Assembly: GCF_026151205.1 (NCBI RefSeq)
Contig: NC_087081.1
Location: 6,195,246 to 6,259,245, forward strand
Direction: 5' to 3'
Source: Bolinopsis microptera
Taxonomy: Eukaryota > Ctenophora > Tentaculata > Lobata > Bolinopsidae
DNA: 64,000 bases
Shown here: positions 35,786 to 46,285 of the stretch, one piece after another
How positions within the stretch are numbered: position 1 is the first letter of the stretch
How the letters are laid out: every line of letters begins with the position of its first letter
Notes under the pieces: model-generated
What the model saw: only the letters and a program-made list of their open reading frames with translations
The model's database searches: none
Told to the model about the DNA's origin: nothing
Made by a program: the position numbers and the translations under genes

Positions 35786-37158
35786 TTTGTTGGCTTTGCT
35801 GTTTGGTCTGCACTGATCACCATTATTTAGGACTCGACATGATTTAGTGTTTTACAGTGTGCCGTGTGGGAGCTTGGGAGTAACTCTTAGAGGGAATATC
35901 TTCGATCAGATTTGCAAGGGTTTTGCTTGGCCGTCCTTTTTCCAGTTACCGTCCTTTTTCCAGTTGCCGCTCTCATTAGCGATTCATCAAGAGCGCTTTT
36001 TCCATGGGATTTATTTTCGTTGACTTACATATTGCGTAGTCTGAACTCTGATATCATTGTGGTAATATAATTGCAAAGCTGCAAGATTTTGCAGTTTTTA
36101 ATTCCCGGGTGCAGATAATTATAATTTATATAGACTTAAAATAGAATTAAAGTCGATGTACCAAGCGCTTAAAGGGCCGTTGCAATCTATTAATCAATTT
36201 CATATTGGAGAAACTCTTCAGTCTCGTCTAATAGTAATAGACAATGTCCTTGGCAACACGATTTACCGTAATTTATGTAGAGGCTGGAACAAGTTTGTGA
36301 TGTTGGCGGGGACTAACTCATGAACTATGTTGTTGAGTGCCATACTTTCGTTGACTTTTTCCGCAAAGTTCCCCTCGAAAACATCATATTATACTAGTCG
36401 AGTTTTCTGTGCCTCCGGCAGCCAAGGAGAACCTTTCCGTCGTTAACTTACGGCACAATAAAGTTCTCATAGTTGTCATATTCTGGACAAAAAGTTCGAA
36501 TTTTTGAAAAAAATTTAATGGACTTTAACTTGGACGGACCTTAAATGAACGGACTTTATTTGAATGGACATTAAGACGAACGTTAAGGCCTCCAGCGTTC
36601 AATTAATGTCCGTCCAAATAAGGTCCGATAAGAGGCCCCTTCCAGCCATTGCCACCTGCCACCTAATTTGGCAGGTTTTACATTAAGACTGATAATCAAT
36701 TTGAAGTCTTAAAATGATTCCTGCAAAATTAACCGAAAACCTGCCTATTTATCGTATTCGTGCAGAGATTTATCTCACGTAATTATTTAATCGAGTTGTT
36801 GATTTATAGAAAAGCCTGCAAAATTAACACAAAACCTGCCTCACCTTTCACCTACTCTCGGCAGGTTTGCTCTATTTTGGCAGGTTTTCCGTTAAATATA
36901 AAGTCGAATGCTGCAGATTTAACGCAAATCCTGCGTAAGTTGAGATAATTTGAATCAACTTGTGGCGTGATTAAACCTATATTGGCAGGGGTTTTGGATA
37001 ATTTGAGTGTACAATGTGGAATACTGTAATGATCGTATAACCTTATTACTAGGTAGGGTGTAGGACTGAGACTTGGTTTGTGCAAAGCTACAGAAGTACA
37101 GAATGCTACATGCCTACATGGCTCTATAGTTTATACTTTTATACATGCAGTCACTAGT

Positions 37159-37258
37159 CAGTGGCGAAACGACCGCCTGACACTCCGGCAACCCCTGCTA
37201 TGCGGAAGGGGATGGGGGGGGGGTGCAGCTGCGGCCTCTTAGGTACGTTTCGCCACTG
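37159..37258. mobile_element. 100-bp hAT-like MITE
   Basis: Inverted ends CAGTGGCGAAACG and CGTTTCGCCACTG bound 100 bp including a G run. CAGTGGCG-type ends are common in hAT elements. I see no 8-bp target duplication, so the class is by terminal motif only. Confidence 0.5.
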
Positions 37259-37650
37259 CATATTATCCACTGTTACCAACACGGGGTCTATGATAAGTTT
37301 GAGTATAAAAGTATGTATAAAAACCGATTATTGGAAAATAACTGTTTGCTTAACTTCAGTTCTTAGGTTGCCATTTTTAGATTAGATTGCTATGTTCTTA
37401 AGTAGTGAGGACAGCACTTTTTCAGTTGCAGTGCCTCTACCTGTTCATTGTTCACATTGTAAGATTTAGTGAATGAAGTGATTCTGAAAGAATCTTCAAT
37501 TACAATTAATATAATAGTTCTAAATATGCAGTTATTTTCAGATTATGAGATATTTGATCGGAAATTTGTCACACGTTAAAGTGACACTTAATAAGTTGGA
37601 CCTTAATCGAAATTCGTATTCACGAATTGGAAATAGCTCGTACTATAATT

Positions 37651-37697
37651 TATAGGTTGACCTCCCACATATGCTGGGAGTGGGAGGTCAACCTATA
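37651..37697. repeat. perfect 18-bp-arm hairpin
   Basis: TATAGGTTGACCTCCCAC (37651-37668) pairs exactly with GTGGGAGGTCAACCTATA (37680-37697) over an 11-base loop. Too short to classify. Confidence 0.8.
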
Positions 37698-38119
37698 ACT
37701 CAAATTATTGCTATTTACCAATATTAATTGATCACTGATGTGGCACTTTCAGCGGAAAATTAGTAATAGAAAGCGGACAAACCAGTTTTGGTGAAGGATG
37801 TATATCTTATACTCTTATAGTAGTTGTACACTGTACAGCAATGCTAAGGTAATGAGGTAATGCTGTAATGGGACTACTGCGGACCCTCTACCGGCCAAAC
37901 ATATTATCTCATTATTTAAGGGTGTAGACTGTAATATAGATGTAAGAACTTGCTAAATTGGGAGGTGACTGTTTTAAAATGATCAGATGCTTGCTTACTA
38001 ACTTATTAAGAATGAGAGGTGATAGTGATTTACTTTATCTTGACAGGACAGTTAAGTATTTAAGCTTAAGAAACCACGTGTAGCTAAACGGTGCAAGTGA
38101 TATAATACTTGAAAATTGA

Positions 38120-38146
38120 CCCCCCCCCCCCCCCCCCCCCCCCCCC
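38120..38146. repeat. C homopolymer, 27 bases
   Basis: C run between AAAATTGA and GACAATTGACC. Inverted counterparts with G runs and GGTCAATTG lie at 39436-39515, suggesting the two mark the ends of one inserted segment. Confidence 0.85.
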
Positions 38147-38189
38147 GACAATTGACCAAACAAATATATTTATTATACTAACCCTAACA

Positions 38190-39245
38190 GTAACCCGATT
38201 GGGCGACATCTGTCCGACAGCGACATCTGTCCGACAGCCGAATTGGGGATTTCGGACAGATTTCGCTGTCGGATAGGAGTCGTTTTTGGCGACATCTGTC
38301 CGAATTTCGGATCATATTGTAATTTCGGTTCAAATTCGTATTTCACAAACTCACGGGTAATTTCGTGACGTTGCTCCCATTGTTCGAATGCTGATTTGAT
38401 CCATTGAGATCTGATCCATCGATACGTGATTGACTATTTAAGGACAGGATTGTGCTAGCCGTACACTAACAAGCTGTCGATCACATCACAGGACACAGCC
38501 TACATGAGTACATATAGGATAGCAGCCGTATGGAGATCAGTTATCGCAATCCACAATGGCAACCAATCTTCAGTAAACAGACCCAGATCTGCAGCAAACA
38601 GACCCGAGAGATCTGGAAACGCTATCCATTCCTGCAAACTAAATCCTCTCTACCGACAACAGTCCAATGATGCTCTGGGACTCTGGATGGGACGAACAGA
38701 CTCGTCGATCATTCCTTTGGGGGACTCCTAAGAACGCAGATCATATGGTGGACGCGGAGCATTGCGTAGTCAACGCCCAACGGTACCTTCAAATCCGCAC
38801 CTAATCTCTTCCATCAGCTCTTCACAGTCCACGGACTCTTCCCTGACGGCTGGCACCTCCCCCTCTTCTAAGGACTCATTCCTGGAAAATCGACGACCCT
38901 CTACCGCAACATGTTCGAGGAGATAGACACCTGGGCTTCTGAGGCCTTGGGGCTACCAACCACAATACATTCTCATGGACTACGAGCTCGCCATTCACAA
39001 CGCAGTTGCTTCATGCCTGCCTGCCTAGGTCGAAAATAAACTAGTAGTACACTATGGCTCAGATCATATCTCAAATTGGCAATGTTACGTATTCAAATTA
39101 ACAGTTCAGATCACGTCTCTAATTGGAAATGTGTTGTATTGAAATCAGATCACAATTTCGGACAAATGTCGTTTTTTCTGGTACCCTGAGTCGGACAGAT
39201 GTCGCTGTCGGACAGATGTCGCTGACAGGAGTCGTGTTACCCAGT
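38190..39245 (+). pseudogene. Mutator-like transposase relic with inverted ends
   Basis: Reading 38775-39010 in shifting frames gives GTFKSAPNLFHQLFTVHGLF, then GWHLPLL, YRNMFEEID and MDYELAIHNAV. This order (DGTF-type start, QLFTVHG, K...Y..MF and D.E.A) is the core of the MULE transposase domain. The first aspartate is not visible and stops or frame changes interrupt it, so it is inactive. It is flanked by inverted GCGACATCTGTCCGACAG motifs at about 38202-38300 and 39195-39230. An upstream 75-codon frame (38504-38731) may be the degraded N-terminus. Confidence 0.65.
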
Positions 39246-39417
39246 AACCCTAACCCTGACCCTGACCCTAACCCTGACCCTGACCCTGACCCTGACCCTA
39301 ACCCTAACCCTAACCCTGACCCTAACCCTGACCATAACCCTGACCCTAACCCTGACCCTGACCCTGACCCTGACCCTAACCCTAACCCTGACCCTAACCC
39401 TTACCCTAACCCTGAAT
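39243..39417. repeat. interstitial telomere-like array (CCCTAA / CCCTGA)
   Basis: About 29 hexamers, CCCTAA mixed with CCCTGA and single variants. On the complementary strand this is TTAGGG with TCAGGG variants, the animal telomere type. The open frame of alternating NPDP residues is a by-product of the hexamer. Confidence 0.9.
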
Positions 39418-39429
39418 TGACCCCAGTGT

Positions 39430-39515
39430 AATTACATGGGGGGTCAATTGTCGGGGGTAGATTGCATCAGGGGGTCATTTGTCGGAGGGGGGGGGGGGTC
39501 AATTGTTGCGGTACC
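39430..39515. repeat. G-run block inverted to the C-run block at 38111
   Basis: GGGGGTCAATTGTCGGGGGT and GTCAATTG next to a 12-base G run mirror TTGACC..., GACAATTGACC at 38115-38157. Together they may be the inverted ends of a segment carrying the MULE relic and the telomere-like array. Confidence 0.5.
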
Positions 39516-40327
39516 GTACTATATAAGTATATAGCGTACTATACCTCTCATTTGGAGATTCAGTGCCATGGTTGTCAGCTTTTTATCAACTCCGGCCAAT
39601 TTCTTGACTGCGCTAATCAACTCGGTTTTATTGACTTTTAGTTTTGGTGCCAAATAAGCAAAATTCCAAATAACTTAAGAACTTAAAAGAAAGATAAAAG
39701 AAACCTGCCAATTTATAAATTTAACGCTGCCATAATAAGATTATAGCATTATAATCTATTTGGCATGGATTGATAATTTTATAACAAATCCTGCAAAGTT
39801 AATGGAAAACCTGCCGATTTAACTTTATCACTGCCGTAATCTATCCGGCAAGGATTGATAATTTTATAAAAAATCCTGCCAAGTTAATGGAAAACCTGCC
39901 GATTTAACTTTATCACTGCCGTAATCCATCCGGAAAGGATTGATAATTTTATAGCAAATCCTGCCAAGTTAGTAGAAAACCTGCCAAATTACAAATACCT
40001 GCGCTGTTGATGCAGGATCACTAGTTAATTAGGCAGGTTTTGACATAAAAAATTAAGAGAAAACCTGCAGATTTAGTGTAATATACTGCTGATCTGGACA
40101 GGGTAAATTAGATTACTAGGCAGGAGTGGTAATTTCGCAGTCTTCGCTATTAACTGGGCAGGTTTTAGGTTAAATTCGCAGTGGCAATGGTTGGAAGGGG
40201 CCTGATAAGGTATTCGAAAAGTTTATAAGAATTTACGATTCTGGAAGAATCAATAGACATTGCACTGATCTTTTTAAGCTTTATAGATTCCGTGAACCAT
40301 TATATTTTCGTTGACATGTTCTCATAG

Positions 40328-40442
40328 CTATACCGGTAACACCTGCACCAGGTGAACGCATAAACCACCAGAGTTACACAACGGGTGAGGTTACAAGCGA
40401 GGTGTTCGAGGAAAGCAGTCAGATGGTCAAGTGCAACCAAAA
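40328..40442 (+). CDS. alpha-tubulin-like gene, exon 7 (last recognisable)
   Basis: 115 bp after a TTCTCATAG acceptor, in phase with exon 6 across the 5.3-kb intron. It encodes TPAPGERINHQSYTTGEVTS and SSQMVKCNQK, matching [20 protein letters not shown] and ANQMVKCDPRHGK. A GTTAGT donor at 40443 would leave phase 2; without splicing the frame meets a stop 10 codons later. The last roughly 130 residues of alpha-tubulin (helices H11-H12 and the tail) are not found between here and 45700, so the gene is 3'-truncated, or the exons have diverged or been displaced. Confidence 0.8.
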
Positions 40443-41869
40443 GTTAGTTTTCAAAAGTAACCAAAAATGAACTGCATTATTGATTATACTAAATGATAAA
40501 CGAAAACTTACAGTGATTGTTGACTTCTGAGAGTGAGTTTATCTTCTCCGATGGCTCAACTAAAGTTTAAAGTAGGTCGTATTTTTCAATTTCATGAGAA
40601 CATACCATAATTTGATTGAATCCTATAAGCCATAAGGCCATGCAAGGGGTCTATCTAGCTTCTGTCCGTGTCTATTTAACCTGCTTCCAACAGATCAGCT
40701 TGATATTGTTACTGAACCTCTGTCATAGAAACAACAACCCATAAACCTGAAACCACACTGACCATCAAAGCAGTGATTATAACAGATGAAGTGGAGAGCA
40801 ATGAGGACCATTGCCGACCCAGCCCATCCCACCAATAAGCCCAATTGAGGCTTGCCGATGCTAGCTCCTACTTCAAAGTTTGACGTTCCGGAGTAAATTC
40901 ACGTCGTAGAGGACATTGGTGTAGCCCAAAAAGATTTATCCCGTCCAAAAACTTAGTTATGAAGGTGTTAAAATCGCTATCCGCAAGGTTATGTGGTGTG
41001 AGCATTCAGTACAAAAGTTTGCTACGTATACTAGGAGGAAACAAACCCCCTGCAGTTTACGAAATCCAATCTTGTCTTTTATCCAGTGCATAAGGAATAA
41101 AGGGGTTATACCTGCGAAGTTTACCAAGTGCCAAGTAACAAGAGTTCGGCCCTTGAGTCATGGTAATGGAATGAATATTTGGTCCTGATCTTTATTCTTA
41201 AAGCAGCTGGATCAACGCTGGAACGAGGAGGGTGATCGACCAGCATTAAAAGTAACACAAGATTGAGCAGCCCCATATTTTGTGGTTCTAGCTGCAAAAG
41301 TTTGAAACTAGTCTCTGTTTCTTGCTGTTCTGCTACGTCTTCTGACCCTTCTATTTTGGGCCGTTGTTCTTTTTACACAGAAGGTGAAACCATGATGATC
41401 GGAGAATGAGTACGGGCAATGTCGAGGAAAGTAGAAACTTCCTCATCCAATCAATTAAGTTGTAGGAACCCCAACACTGATGCCACCATTTGCCCCGGGC
41501 AGGCAGTAAAGAATATGTGTGTTTATTAAATTAAAATTCCTGTTTAGAATATCTCTATTGGATGCTATGTCAGCGGCCCAAACATAAAAGACAGTTGTAT
41601 CTAAGTCCACATCAAAAGCCAAGGAGGGCTCGAGAGACAAGGAAAGTGCTGTAAAGTTTGCAACTATGCACAGATTACTAACTGCATACACTCTGAATAT
41701 AGCGAGGTGTTTTTTAAAACCGTCTTCGTTTTCCGAACCTGGACACATTATCATTAAATCTATTTTTCGAATTCTGTACTATTGTAGTAGTAGTATATCT
41801 ATCAAAGTGACGAAATATCTCTTTAAAAGAGCATCCTAGGACCTTATAGATTCAAAACGCATAAAAAGA
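40443..41869. other. no gene recognised downstream of tubulin exon 7
   Basis: I searched for the missing tubulin motifs (DWCPTGFKVG-type, YRGDVVPKDV-type) and did not find them. Open frames at 40991-41188 (plus) and 41455-41754 (minus, 99 codons) have no domain pattern I recognise. Confidence 0.45.
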
Positions 41870-42345
41870 AAACATAAAACATCAACCATATTCTAATTCT
41901 TCCACCCTCCTATCTAAAGCTAAAAATCTATGGTCTTCGAAATCTGTCAAATTCTTAAGTCTAATATCAAGATTTTACTAGTTCAAGTCTTTTCTAATAA
42001 CATCTATTAAGTTTATCATGGTTTCTACCCCGTTTCTCCCTTCCATAAAAAAATATCAGAAATTTTAGAATAATAACTTTGAGGTGTATGCTGGTGAGTC
42101 TTCCTGTCCTCTTAAATAGTGTCCTAACATTCTCATCGAATACTTTAGAGACTCTCACAGACTAGAGGGATGACATAACATACGAGCATTAGAGTGCGTC
42201 ATTAGAAATAACCCCAGTAGCCCATCTGATGTTGAGGATTCTTCGGAGGTTTTGCGCATGTGCAATATCAAGTTCATTCAACGAAGATAGTGGTGCAGCC
42301 CAGGATTATTTCTGTTACTACTACTAGCAAATGTTTCACTGCTGC
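41870..42345 (-). pseudogene. decayed 3' fragment of the 49290-type LINE
   Basis: On the minus strand, across frames, one reads AAPLSSLNELDIAHAQNLRR, ILNIRWATGVISNDAL, RMLGHYLRGQEDSPAYTSKL and NGVETMINLIDVIRKDLN. These line up with the C-terminal region of the LINEs at 7736-8415 and 53078-53496 (WAAPQNIINKVDVCQRKHLR, RIINMTYPRIISNKDL, MFGHILRSD). Several frameshifts and stops are present. It is an old copy. Confidence 0.7.
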
Positions 42346-43060
42346 TTGATGGTTACAAATAAATGTTATGAAAATAGTTTGACCCTCCTTTTTTCGCCAA
42401 TGGTCTGTATTCATAACTGAAACTGTAAGGAGTAGAACAGAATGCAATCCAATAATCCTTTCTTTCCATTGAGACAGTCCAATGTCACATGAAACTGTTG
42501 AGTTAACATTCCTGATAGTGAGGAAATATGGTTTTATAAGGCTTCTCGTGTGTTTTACAGATTAGGAGTGAGGTTTCAATTACAGGTGACTATCTTGTAA
42601 ATTTCATGTGAATGTTAAAAATTTTCACTTCAAAAATTAAATCGGGACACGCTTTGAAAGTTACACCAACCAGGCTAATCCAGCTCTGTTCCATCTGCAA
42701 AGATCGAATAGAAGAACAAACATATCAACAACTTCTTATCATTCCTTATCCAAGTTGTTTTGCTGGTCGTCTCTTTATCAACCAGGAACGTCATTCTACA
42801 GTTTTTTCAGTATCCATTTGGAAGCTTCTTCTGGTTTGAGGGTTGTACTATCATAACATTGAAACGATCCATAAAACAAACATATTGCTATAGTGCCGTC
42901 AACTTTCAAGATCATCCGTTAGTGTTACAATACCCGTTACTAATAGGGCGTCCCGCTGTGGGCTATACGATTTGTGAGTCTCACGTGACACAGCCACACG
43001 ATACAGGTTCGTGGGGCGAGAGAGGGTTGGTTTGTTATGTTCCTGTGTATGTTTATTTAA
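42346..43060. other. no gene recognised
   Basis: Two overlapping plus-strand frames (42612-42839 and 42760-43164) lack any domain pattern; the second runs into repeat sequence. Nothing else is visible. Confidence 0.45.
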
Positions 43061-44068
43061 TGGTGTTGATGCCTTCTAGCGTTCATATTAATTCCGTTCA
43101 TAATAATGTCCGTCTTTTAAGGGGAGGGGGGGGGGGGGTTTTCACCCTGATTTTTTGTGGATGAACTTGGTTTTCGACGATAGTAGGTGACCAAAAAAAC
43201 TATGACAGTGACCGATCTTCTTTTGACGGGGGTGCCTGTACCCAACCGCCAAACGGTGCCTGCGTGGCTGCCCGCCCATATTTGGTCCAAATTAGGCCCA
43301 ATTTAGCCAAATACCGTGAACATGACCAAAATCCAGATTTTAGGTGCTTACTTGTAGCTAGATGCGAAAATCAGAATTGGGCCGCCCAAATTTTTTTAAA
43401 GGCCTAACTCAAAATTCTGTACAAAACTTAAGGTCAAATGCGTTCTACGTTGATTCTGAAAATTTCATGTAAAAATATTGAAACCCTATTGAGTTCTATT
43501 GTTTTGAGCTATGAAATCAGTTTTGCAAATTGCGCGAACTGAGATATGGGGCATTTTCTGTTCATTTTTTGCGATTATTTGAACACAAGAAACCCACAGT
43601 TAGGTAGAACTGAGCTGATTAATCATAGAGAATTGGTAGTATATGCTTACCTTCCATATAGGTTGGTTTCGTTCAAAAATATTGATTTTTGACCGATATG
43701 TTGGGACAAAATCGTCAAATTTGTGCCGTATGCCCAAATAATTTGTCATATGGTTTTTTGCTCATAACTCAGTCATTTTTTGTCCACCTTGGATGGAATT
43801 CAATTCGGTTCAGGGGACCACTAGCTACAAGAGAGCACCTAATATCTGGATTTTGGGCATGGTTCACGGTATTTGGCTAAATTGGGCCTTATTTGACCCA
43901 AATATGGGCGTGGCTGCCCCGCAGGCACCGTTTGGCGGTTGGGGTCCGGGATCCCACTCAAATGTTCGGTCACTGGTCCTAGTTTGTTGGTCAACTGCTA
44001 TCTCGAACCTAAGTTTCACAAAAATCAGGGTGAACCCCCTAATGTCCGTCCAAATAAGGTCGATAAGG
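43060..44068. mobile_element. right end of a pogo-type element, split by a foldback
   Basis: GATGCCTTCTAGCGTTCATA followed by ATTCCGTTCATAATAATGTC at 43065-43114 continues at 44040 as TAATGTCCGTCCAAATAAGG, TCGATAAGG. This matches the right ends at 36590-36632 and 58940-59020. No left half or transposase is seen nearby, and the expected flanking TA is degraded. Confidence 0.65.
43115..44039. mobile_element. 925-bp foldback element with 11-bp target duplication
   Basis: Flanked by TAATGTCCGTC at 43104-43114 and 44040-44050. The two halves are inverted copies: GGTTTTCACCCTGATTTTTT with its complement near 44020, and CCGCCAAACGGTGCCTGCGT with GCAGGCACCGTTTGGCGG near 43940. The centre is near 43580. 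Length of the duplication and long arms again suggest a Mutator-like element. No transposase is present. Confidence 0.7.
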
Positions 44069-44069
44069 T

Positions 44070-45755
44070 TAATAAGGGTCGGATTAAATTAAAGTGTCGC
44101 ACACCGGGGATACTTACAAACCTCTAGCTCGGCAAGCAACACGTGCTGTGATAAATGAATAATACGTAATACGCAAGTATCGGTAACTATTGTACTTTAA
44201 CTCGTACTGGGTACATGAATATTACTTTCAATTATGATCGAATGACTTGATCGGATCCTAAGTAAGGTAATGAATCAAAGGAAACAGTGTATTCGAACAA
44301 CAAGTTTCGATTTTCGAAGCGTGATAAATTACAGTCAATCAATAAACGTAGACTAGTGAATCGCCGGCCACGTTACAGTGTTTTTCGGGCCAGAGGTGTA
44401 ACTTATTACACTGCACCTAACAAGCCACTCGAAGAAACTGCTTGTAACGGGGAAGATGAGAATACCAGCACTGCGTTTAGCGGCAACACGTGCTCAGTCT
44501 GGCCTATAACATAAACGAACTAACCAACCTGACTACCACGTGTCCCTCCAAAATCTATCCCTTAATCTATAACACTAATCTAAATCTAATCTATCACTAA
44601 TCCTAAACGGTTTTTATTCACTAAACTACATCTATCCTAACTGTAATTTATATCACTACACTTAAACTGCTGCACTCAGCTACCACATGACACTACATAG
44701 GGCACTAATACATTAGTACTTTAGTACTAGAACATGACATTGAACTGTTTTTGTCAGAACGTACAGATTATGATTACTTGGCAGAATGGCAGGGTTCGAG
44801 ATTCGACCTTAAAACGCTCAGTTTAGGTAGTGATTAGTAGATAAATACTGCCATGATATGCGAAAACTCCAACTTGACAAGATCATGCTTAATCGAAGTG
44901 TCCTCGACGTGAACTTAAGCCTTGTAACCTACTTGAGTTTGGGCCACTGAATCGAATACGACCTGATATTAAATTTTAGGATGTCGGGAAAATTCTTTAG
45001 ATTTTTATTTTTGGTTTTTCAATTGGGCTACGAATCCGTGTTTAAGTTGATACCACCGTATTTTCCTGGTTTGACTCTCAAGAGAGAAACCAAGCATAGG
45101 GTCCTCTTTTTATGGCTCGGGAATCCATCTTTTTAAGATCGGACTTCGGAGGTTCCTTGCGTTTGGAGATCATTTAAGGTGTAACATCTGTACCGGAGAT
45201 CAGTACTTTTTTGCTTGATATTGGAACTAGAACAAGCGGGAGTAACCAAGGTTAATTTAGATAAGATTTACCAGTTTTCGGGTTTTTAAGACCCCATGAA
45301 AGGCAGGCAGAAGGCAGGCATTAATACGTTTCGGGCACATTTATCCGTTATCGTGATAGTTAGGTTTGCAGTGTGGGACGATAACCGAGTGCGTTGTTTA
45401 TTTTTAAAAAGCTCAAAACTATTTGTATTATTGCAATCGACGAATGTTTTTGCTATTGTTACAATTACATCCAACTACATTGATCTAACCCTAAAAGAGA
45501 GGTAGTGCAAATGATTAGTTACACAGTACACTCGATATCATGTCATGAGGGTAACTATTATAGTTCTGCAGAAATAATTATTATTATTCTCGTAGCAGAT
45601 TAAACTTTGTAGAAGGAAATTACCTTCTTATATATCACAAACGTATCGGTTATTTCAATTTCAAGTAAGCCATAAATTACACATTTAAACTACAAAAACT
45701 CTTCGTATTTAAAAATATACTGGAGCTATACATGAAGTTCAAATTCACACTTTCA
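44070..45755. other. no gene recognised
   Basis: About 1.7 kb of unique-looking AT-rich sequence. A 75-codon plus frame (44287-44514) is basic but unlike any family I know. Confidence 0.45.
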
Positions 45756-45759
45756 GCCC

Positions 45760-46285
45760 TCATTTTTCCCTAGCCCTATTTATCCACTCTCCAGGCTTCA
45801 AAAGGTAAGCCATCACAATCGCCAAAAACCCTATTCCTGAAACTGCAGACACGACATAAAAGAAATAGGACCATTTCTGCCTGTAAACTGAATCATAGTC
45901 CTCAGTATCCGAATGAGAGCTACCATCAGTATAGGACCCAGGAAACCGGGCAGTTGAGCAAAACTGTTGAAGACAGATACGAGGATGGCCGAGTTTTCTG
46001 GATCTATTTCGTAGTTGATCGTGTAGATATACTGATATATATCCGCTGAACAAGTTCGAAGCAGCTAGAGCGCTCAACAAAAGAATAAAGATACTGCACA
46101 GTGACGTACATGTTGAGAGAGCAATGTGGAAAAATTTGCAGAACCATCGGAACTAAAGTGAAAACCATCCTACTCTGAATCCAAGTTAGCACCTGATCGA
46201 CTTTAAGGAGAAGAAATGAGAACGCCACCGTGGATATAGCTATTAGGAGGCAGAGACTGATGTAGAGATAAGAGATGAGGAGTGG
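45760..46285 (-). pseudogene. SLC17-like transporter, C-terminal part, frameshifted
   Basis: On the minus strand from 46285: FFLNMVLVAEPLLISYLYIS, further hydrophobic helices, VLTWIQSRMVFTLVPMVLQI, LSALAASNLFSGYISVY, then in another frame INYEIDPENSAILVSVFNSF and AQLPGFLGPIL, and back to QKWSYFFYVVSAVSGIGFLA and KPGEWINRA. The ..DP..A...S..NSFA..PGF.GP.. motif followed by a W..FFYV helix is the end of SLC17-family anion/phosphate transporters. Two compensating frame changes flank the INYEIDP segment. They would be fatal unless they are assembly errors. Membrane protein, substrate unknown. Confidence 0.65.

Larger units (their letters stand above)
36633..40203. mobile_element. 3571-bp DNA transposon-like element, AGGCCCC ends, 6-bp target duplication
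   Basis: Ends AGGCCCCTTCCAGCCATTGC (36633) and the complement of AGGCCCCTTCCAACCATTGC (40203) are flanked by GATAAG at 36627-36632 and 40204-40209. Both subterminal zones are packed with AAAACCTGCC / GGCAGGTTTT motifs in both orientations (36650-36980 and 39690-40170), possible transposase-binding repeats. It was inserted in the end of a pogo-type element. Its middle carries other elements, so its own length is smaller. The superfamily is not clear. Confidence 0.7.
35052..40210. mobile_element. pogo-type non-autonomous element in tubulin intron 6, split by a later insertion
   Basis: The left end CCTTATCGGACCTTATTTGG follows TA at 35050-35051. The right end GGTCCGATAAGG is completed at 40204-40210, before TA at 40211-40212. 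The right end is interrupted at 36632 by the 3571-bp element at 36633-40203; without it this copy is about 1.58 kb. Next to the left end (35140-35350, minus strand) is the same sequence that follows the pogo-type transposase at 58700-58950, including NYFMHENPF. This links the TIR family to that transposase. Confidence 0.75.

Noticed and set aside
39123-39431. 102-codon ORF rich in Asn-Pro-Asp-Pro
   Set aside because: It is a translation of CCCTAA/CCCTGA telomere-like hexamers, which stay open because the unit is six bases.
44287-44514. 75-codon basic ORF
   Set aside because: No homology recognised, no splice or promoter context; length expected by chance.
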